This document shows positions 14,080 to 17,404 of a stretch of 17,404 bases of DNA, piece after piece. The notes below the pieces were generated by a model. It was not told where the DNA came from, did not search any database, and saw only the letters and a list, made by a program, of their open reading frames with translations. How positions within the stretch are numbered: position 1 is the first letter of the stretch; every line of letters starts with the position of its first letter. Origin of the DNA: an uncultured Olegusella sp. (GTDB taxonomy: Bacteria > Actinomycetota > Coriobacteriia > Coriobacteriales > Atopobiaceae); contig NZ_CAMXYY010000028.1 in assembly GCF_947253395.1 (NCBI RefSeq), positions 1 to 17,404 of the forward strand, in the 5' to 3' direction. Both the position numbers and the translations under genes were made by a program.

Positions 14080-15591
14080 ATGGCCGAGCAGGACGCCACC
14101 ACCCAACAAGCTGCCCCATCCGTAAACGATGAGAGAGCTCAACGCCGCGCACGACGTCAGGCTCTTCTTGATCAGGGTGTCAATCCCTATCCTATTCAAA
14201 GTCATATCACCGCGCATGCTGCTAAGCTTGAAAAGCGTTATGCCGACCTTGAAGACGGCAGCGACACAGATGACGTGGTAACTCTTGGTGGTCGCATTCG
14301 AGCAAAGCGTGGACAGGGTAAAGTTTCCTTCATCGTAATCGAAGATTGCACGGGTCAAATGCAGCTATTTTGCCGCATTAATGTGCTAGGCGAGGACAAG
14401 TGGGACATCCTTGGTATGCTTGACCTGGGCGATGTCATTGAGGCCACCGGCACCGTTGTACGTACTCGTCGTGGCCAGCTCTCTGTCGCGCCGACCAACA
14501 TCACGATTCTTTCCAAGGCTTGCCGTCCGCTGCCCGAGAAGTTCCACGGTCTTACCGACAAGGAAGTTCGTTATCGCCAGCGTTACGTAGACCTCATCAT
14601 GAACCCCGAGGTAAAAGATGTTTTTGTCAAGCGCTCGCGCATCCTGTCTGCCTTCCGCAGTTATATGTTGGAGCAGGACTACCTCGAGGTTGAGACGCCC
14701 ATCTTGCAGGAGACTCTCGGTGGCGCTAACGCTCGTCCTTTTACTACACATTTCAATGCGCTGGATCAGGAAGTTTACCTGCGTATTGCTACCGAACTCC
14801 ATCTCAAGCGACTCATTGTAGGTGGTATGGAGCGCGTTTGGGAGATGGGTCGTCAGTTCCGCAATGAAGGCATGGACCTCACCCATAATCCCGAGTTCAC
14901 CAGCATGGAGGCCTATTGCGCTTACAGCGATCTTGAGGGTATGAAGCGTCTTGCGGAAGGCTTCATTAAGGCGGGTAACGCTGCTGTCAACGAGAGCGAG
15001 CAAATTCCCTTTGGTGATTACACCATCGATCTTTCGGGTGAGTGGCGCTCTGCTCCCATGAATGAACTTGTCTCCGAGCGCGTGGGCGAGCAGGTCAGCA
15101 TTGACACACCCGTTGAACATCTGCGTGAGCTTCTTGAGAAAAACGGTCTTGAATGGGAGCCAAACTGGGGCGCTGGTAAGCTCATCTTTACTCTTTATGA
15201 TGAGCTCTGCGAAAGTCAGATTGTCAATCCAACCTTTGTCTGTGATTATCCCGTTGAAGTCTCACCGCTGGCAAAGCGCAAGGATGATGAGCCGCGTTTG
15301 ACCGACCGTTTTGAGCTGGTTATTGCTGGCCACGAGTACGCCAACGCCTTCTCCGAGCTCAATGACCCCGTTGATCAGGAAGGCCGTTTTCAGGCACAGG
15401 TGGCTGCAAAGGCCGCAGGCGATGATGAGGCCATGGAGTACGATTATGACTACGTGCGCGCACTCGAGTATGGCATGCCCCCTACAGGTGGTATTGGCAT
15501 CGGTATTGACCGTACTGTTATGCTTTTGACTAATCAGACTTCAATTCGTGATGTACTTCTCTTCCCACACATGAAGCCTGAGAATCGTTAA
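14080..15591 (+). CDS. lysS: Lysyl-tRNA synthetase, class II
   Basis: This 503-residue enzyme charges tRNA-Lys in the cytoplasm; the length is standard. An N-terminal tail rich in Arg and Gln (1-35) precedes the OB-fold anticodon-binding domain (about 65-150, VTLGGRIRAKRGQGKVSFIV read in parts, TGQMQLF). The class II catalytic core has motif 1 (AFRSYMLEQDYLEVETPILQ, 191-210), motif 2 (VWEMGRQFRNEGMDLTHNPEF, in 253-273) and motif 3 (GIGIGIDRTVMLL, near 475). The conserved ending RDVLLFPHMKPE is present. ATG 14080 was preferred over 14023 because the latter frame crosses the leader hairpin and GAGAGG lies nine bases before 14080. Codon usage is strongly biased. Confidence 0.96.
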   Translation: MAEQDATTQQAAPSVNDERAQRRARRQALLDQGVNPYPIQSHITAHAAKLEKRYADLEDGSDTDDVVTLGGRIRAKRGQGKVSFIVIEDCTGQMQLFCRINVLGEDKWDILGMLDLGDVIEATGTVVRTRRGQLSVAPTNITILSKACRPLPEKFHGLTDKEVRYRQRYVDLIMNPEVKDVFVKRSRILSAFRSYMLEQDYLEVETPILQETLGGANARPFTTHFNALDQEVYLRIATELHLKRLIVGGMERVWEMGRQFRNEGMDLTHNPEFTSMEAYCAYSDLEGMKRLAEGFIKAGNAAVNESEQIPFGDYTIDLSGEWRSAPMNELVSERVGEQVSIDTPVEHLRELLEKNGLEWEPNWGAGKLIFTLYDELCESQIVNPTFVCDYPVEVSPLAKRKDDEPRLTDRFELVIAGHEYANAFSELNDPVDQEGRFQAQVAAKAAGDDEAMEYDYDYVRALEYGMPPTGGIGIGIDRTVMLLTNQTSIRDVLLFPHMKPENR

Positions 15592-15662
15592 ATTGCCGCA
15601 ACAATGCAGTGCGGAAGTCTCATCTGCTCCATACTCTCGTTTATACTTAAGCAAAACTGAGG

Positions 15663-15696
15663 ACCCTGTAGCTACCACAAAACGTGGCTGCAGGGT
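15663..15696 (+). terminator. Hairpin between lysS and the HD-domain gene
   Basis: ACCCTGTAG (15663-15671) pairs with CTGCAGGGT (15688-15696), with one G-T pair; inside it CCAC pairs with GTGG around the loop AAAAC, after a three-base bulge on the left. The tail (TTCAAAGCAAAA) is not T-rich. It may terminate lysS or be part of the leader of the next gene; a TATACT-like box lies just upstream at about 15642. Confidence 0.45.
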
Positions 15697-15717
15697 TTCA
15701 AAGCAAAAGGGGGAAGC

Positions 15718-16311
15718 ATGGCAGACAAACTTGAGAGTGGACTGACGTGCGAGCAGGCGTTTGATCTTCTTAAGCAGTACAACGAAGATAAATATCATAT
15801 TTTGCATGGTCAACAGGTTGAGGCTCTGATGCGTTATTACGCTGAGAAGTACGATCCTGAAAATGTTGATTTTTGGGGTCAGGTGGGCTTGCTCCATGAC
15901 CTTGATTGGGAAAAGTGGCAAGACGATATGCTCCACACGGTCAAGACGGCCGAGTTGCTTGCCGAAGCAGGTGCCAATCCTGCGCTCGCTCACTCTATCC
16001 AGACCCACAACTATGACATCAACCCTGAGCTGCCTGCACCCGAGCTCAAGATGGAGCGTGTGCTCTATGCAGTTGACGAGCTTAGTGGCCTGATTAATGC
16101 GTGTATTCGCATGCGCCCCTCGGGCTCTGTGACTGATTTTGAAGTTAAGAGCCTTAAGAAGAAATTCAAGAACAAAAAATTTGCTGCTGGTTGTGATCGC
16201 GATGTTATAGCACACGGTGCCGAACTTAATGGTATGACGCTCGATGAGCTGTTTGCCAGCATTATTGCAGCTGAGCAGGAGCTTGTAGAAACGTGTGAGG
16301 CTTTTAATTAA
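15718..16311 (+). CDS. HD-domain metal-dependent phosphohydrolase
   Basis: The 197-residue protein carries the HD signature of metal-dependent phosphohydrolases acting on nucleotides or other phosphoesters: H30 (HILHGQQV), H60-D61 (GLLHDLDWE), auxiliary H92/H97 (HSIQTHNYD), and the last metal-ligand Asp at D120 (AVDELSG). Residues after 130 are mostly lysine-rich and helical (VKSLKKKFKNKKFAAG). No RelA-like, cyclic-diguanylate or cofactor domain is attached, so the substrate is not readable. ATG 15718 has AAGGGGG four bases upstream. It lies between lysS and clpC with its own terminator, which suggests an independent transcript or a lysS read-through unit. Confidence 0.85.
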   Translation: MADKLESGLTCEQAFDLLKQYNEDKYHILHGQQVEALMRYYAEKYDPENVDFWGQVGLLHDLDWEKWQDDMLHTVKTAELLAEAGANPALAHSIQTHNYDINPELPAPELKMERVLYAVDELSGLINACIRMRPSGSVTDFEVKSLKKKFKNKKFAAGCDRDVIAHGAELNGMTLDELFASIIAAEQELVETCEAFN

Positions 16312-16375
16312 GTAGCCAGAATGCACGTGTACAGTCGCACGTATGTGCTGCGCTGCTTTCCTACGAAGTGAAATT

Positions 16376-16409
16376 AAAGACGGACGTCAGGGATGACGCC
16401 CGTCTTTTT
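16376..16409 (+). terminator. Strong terminator after the HD-domain gene
   Basis: AAAGACGG (16376-16383) pairs with CCGTCTTT (16400-16407), and after an A/C mismatch CGTCA pairs with TGACG around the tetraloop GGGA. The run TTTTT follows. This is a typical rho-independent terminator, 65 bases after the stop codon, and separates the HD gene from clpC. Confidence 0.92.
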
Positions 16410-16541
16410 GGTACAAAGTGCACAACAGTGTTTACTTAGCTGCTTATGTGGGTAAACGTGAACAGACTACCAGTAAGAAGCTGACGCTACCATCACGGCA
16501 GCATTGTGCTGCATATGGTGGCGCAGAAGGGCAGTGTGAGC

Positions 16542-17404
16542 ATGTTCGAAAAATTTACCGATCGAGCTCGGAAAGTGATGAGCCTCGCCCAAGACGAAGC
16601 TCAGCGTCTGGGCAAAATGTATGTTGGCACAGAGCATTTGCTGCTTGCGCTGATTAAAGAGGGTGAAGGCATTGCTGCCAAGGCCCTTGCATCACTCGAT
16701 GTGACCTATGAGGAAACTTTGGCAACTATTCGCCAGATTTCTAGCGAGGATTTGCAGCCAGGTTCTGGTGGGCATATTCCTTTTACCCCGCGCGCCAAGC
16801 GCGTGTTAGAAAATGCCTATCGTGAAACCATGGCACATGGACAAACGTATATTGCAACCGAACATCTCTTGCTGGGTATCGTGAGCGAGGGTGATGGTAT
16901 TGCGATGACCGCTTTGGGTCGTATGGGCGTTTCGGCTGATGCGGTACGCAATGCGGTGGCAGAACTAGTCAATAAAGACAAGCCTCGCGAGTCGCATCAT
17001 CAGTCTGCTCCTGTGAGTTTTGGACAAATGTTTGCAGGTCAGCGCCCTGATGAGGACGATGACGATTCGCTGCTGGAACGTTTTGGTCGCAACCTTACCA
17101 AGCTCGCCGCTGAAGGCAAGCTTGATCCCGTGATTGGTCGCGATCGCGAGACCGAGCGTGTGATGCAGGTACTAGCTCGCCGTCAAAAGAACAATCCGCT
17201 TATTTTGGGTGACCCCGGTGTTGGCAAGACTGCTGTTGTTGAAGGTCTTGCTCAGTTAGTTGCTGCAGGCAATGTGCCTGATATTTTGCGTGGCAAGCAA
17301 ATCTGGACACTTGATATGGCAGCTATGGTTGCAGGCTCAAAGTACCGCGGCGAGTTTGAAGATCGCCTAAAGAAGGTTATTGCTGAGGTGGAGTCTGCCG
17401 ACGA
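16542..17404 (+). CDS. clpC: ATP-dependent Clp protease ATP-binding subunit ClpC (5' part)
   Basis: The gene runs off the right edge; 287 codons are present of an expected 800 to 860. ClpC is a Hsp100 unfoldase that feeds proteins to ClpP. Two Clp N-terminal repeats are clear (about 4-65, with FTDRARKVMSLAQDEA and GTEHLLLALIKEGEG; about 80-142, with FTPRAKRVLENAYRE and ATEHLLLGIVSEGDG). The linker (145-175) is acidic, and the first AAA+ domain opens with KLDPVIGRDRE (193-203) and Walker A GDPGVGKT (223-230), then ILRGKQIWTLDMAAMVAGSKYRGEFE. The start is ATG 16542, as in homologues; GTG 16536 is in frame, and AGAAGGG lies about ten bases before the ATG. No CtsR or HspR/HAIR operator was recognised upstream. 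Confidence 0.95.
   Translation, partial: MFEKFTDRARKVMSLAQDEAQRLGKMYVGTEHLLLALIKEGEGIAAKALASLDVTYEETLATIRQISSEDLQPGSGGHIPFTPRAKRVLENAYRETMAHGQTYIATEHLLLGIVSEGDGIAMTALGRMGVSADAVRNAVAELVNKDKPRESHHQSAPVSFGQMFAGQRPDEDDDDSLLERFGRNLTKLAAEGKLDPVIGRDRETERVMQVLARRQKNNPLILGDPGVGKTAVVEGLAQLVAAGNVPDILRGKQIWTLDMAAMVAGSKYRGEFEDRLKKVIAEVESAD

Noticed and set aside
14386..15120. 244-codon minus-strand frame inside lysS
   Set aside because: Antisense shadow of a well-conserved, G+C-biased gene; no independent support.
1..17404. CRISPR array, tRNA or rRNA gene
   Set aside because: No regularly spaced direct repeats and no cloverleaf or rRNA-like segment were seen.

Overview
The window looks like chromosomal DNA of an actinobacterium of the class Coriobacteriia, most probably the Atopobiaceae (Atopobium/Lancefieldella/Olsenella group). 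This is an inference from moderate base composition, strong Shine-Dalgarno sites, several TTG/GTG starts, and protein character: a coriobacterial-looking tatA-greA-lysS-HD-clpC block, a DUF389 protein and a zinc-ribbon/single-TM protein. No rRNA, tRNA, CRISPR array or transposase gene was seen.

Layout. 1-513: no convincing gene. 514-873 (-): HxlR-type regulator with a TTG start. 1286-3133 (-): Elp3-like radical SAM/GNAT enzyme for tRNA wobble uridine. 3356-5585 (+): a probable two-gene operon with its own TTGACA promoter, encoding a single-chain ABC exporter half (ABC-2 permease fused to its ATPase) and a small secreted protein with a clear signal peptide, closed by a long hairpin. 5827-6663 (+): class I methyltransferase with Trm9/ALKBH8-like features. 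6782-7828 (+): zinc-ribbon membrane protein. 7916-8770 (-): lipoprotein N-acetylmuramoyl-L-alanine amidase, divergent from 8857-10047 (+), a DUF389 membrane protein that carries a textbook EF-hand loop. 10096-11939: two directly repeated, about 226-bp elements with 34-bp terminal inverted repeats (MITE-like) bracketing one minus-strand gene whose C-terminal half resembles a Vsr/DUF559-type PD-(D/E)XK nuclease. 12053-13015 (-): spermidine-synthase-like protein. 13120-17404 (+): core genes tatA, greA, lysS, an HD-domain hydrolase and the first 287 codons of clpC, separated by good terminator hairpins.

How the parts may work together. The right third is housekeeping: protein export, transcript cleavage, lysyl-tRNA charging and proteolysis. 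The left two thirds is more accessory in character. The best candidates for something undescribed are (i) the ABC exporter plus secreted peptide, which looks like a bacteriocin or secreted-peptide locus and whose peptide ends in a YNVW tail weakly reminiscent of lactococcin 972; and (ii) the nuclease-like gene sitting between two MITE-like repeats, possibly a non-autonomous composite mobile unit. A third point of interest is an Elp3 and a Trm9-like methyltransferase within 3 kb, which suggests that this bacterium could carry a two-step wobble-uridine pathway like the eukaryotic one.
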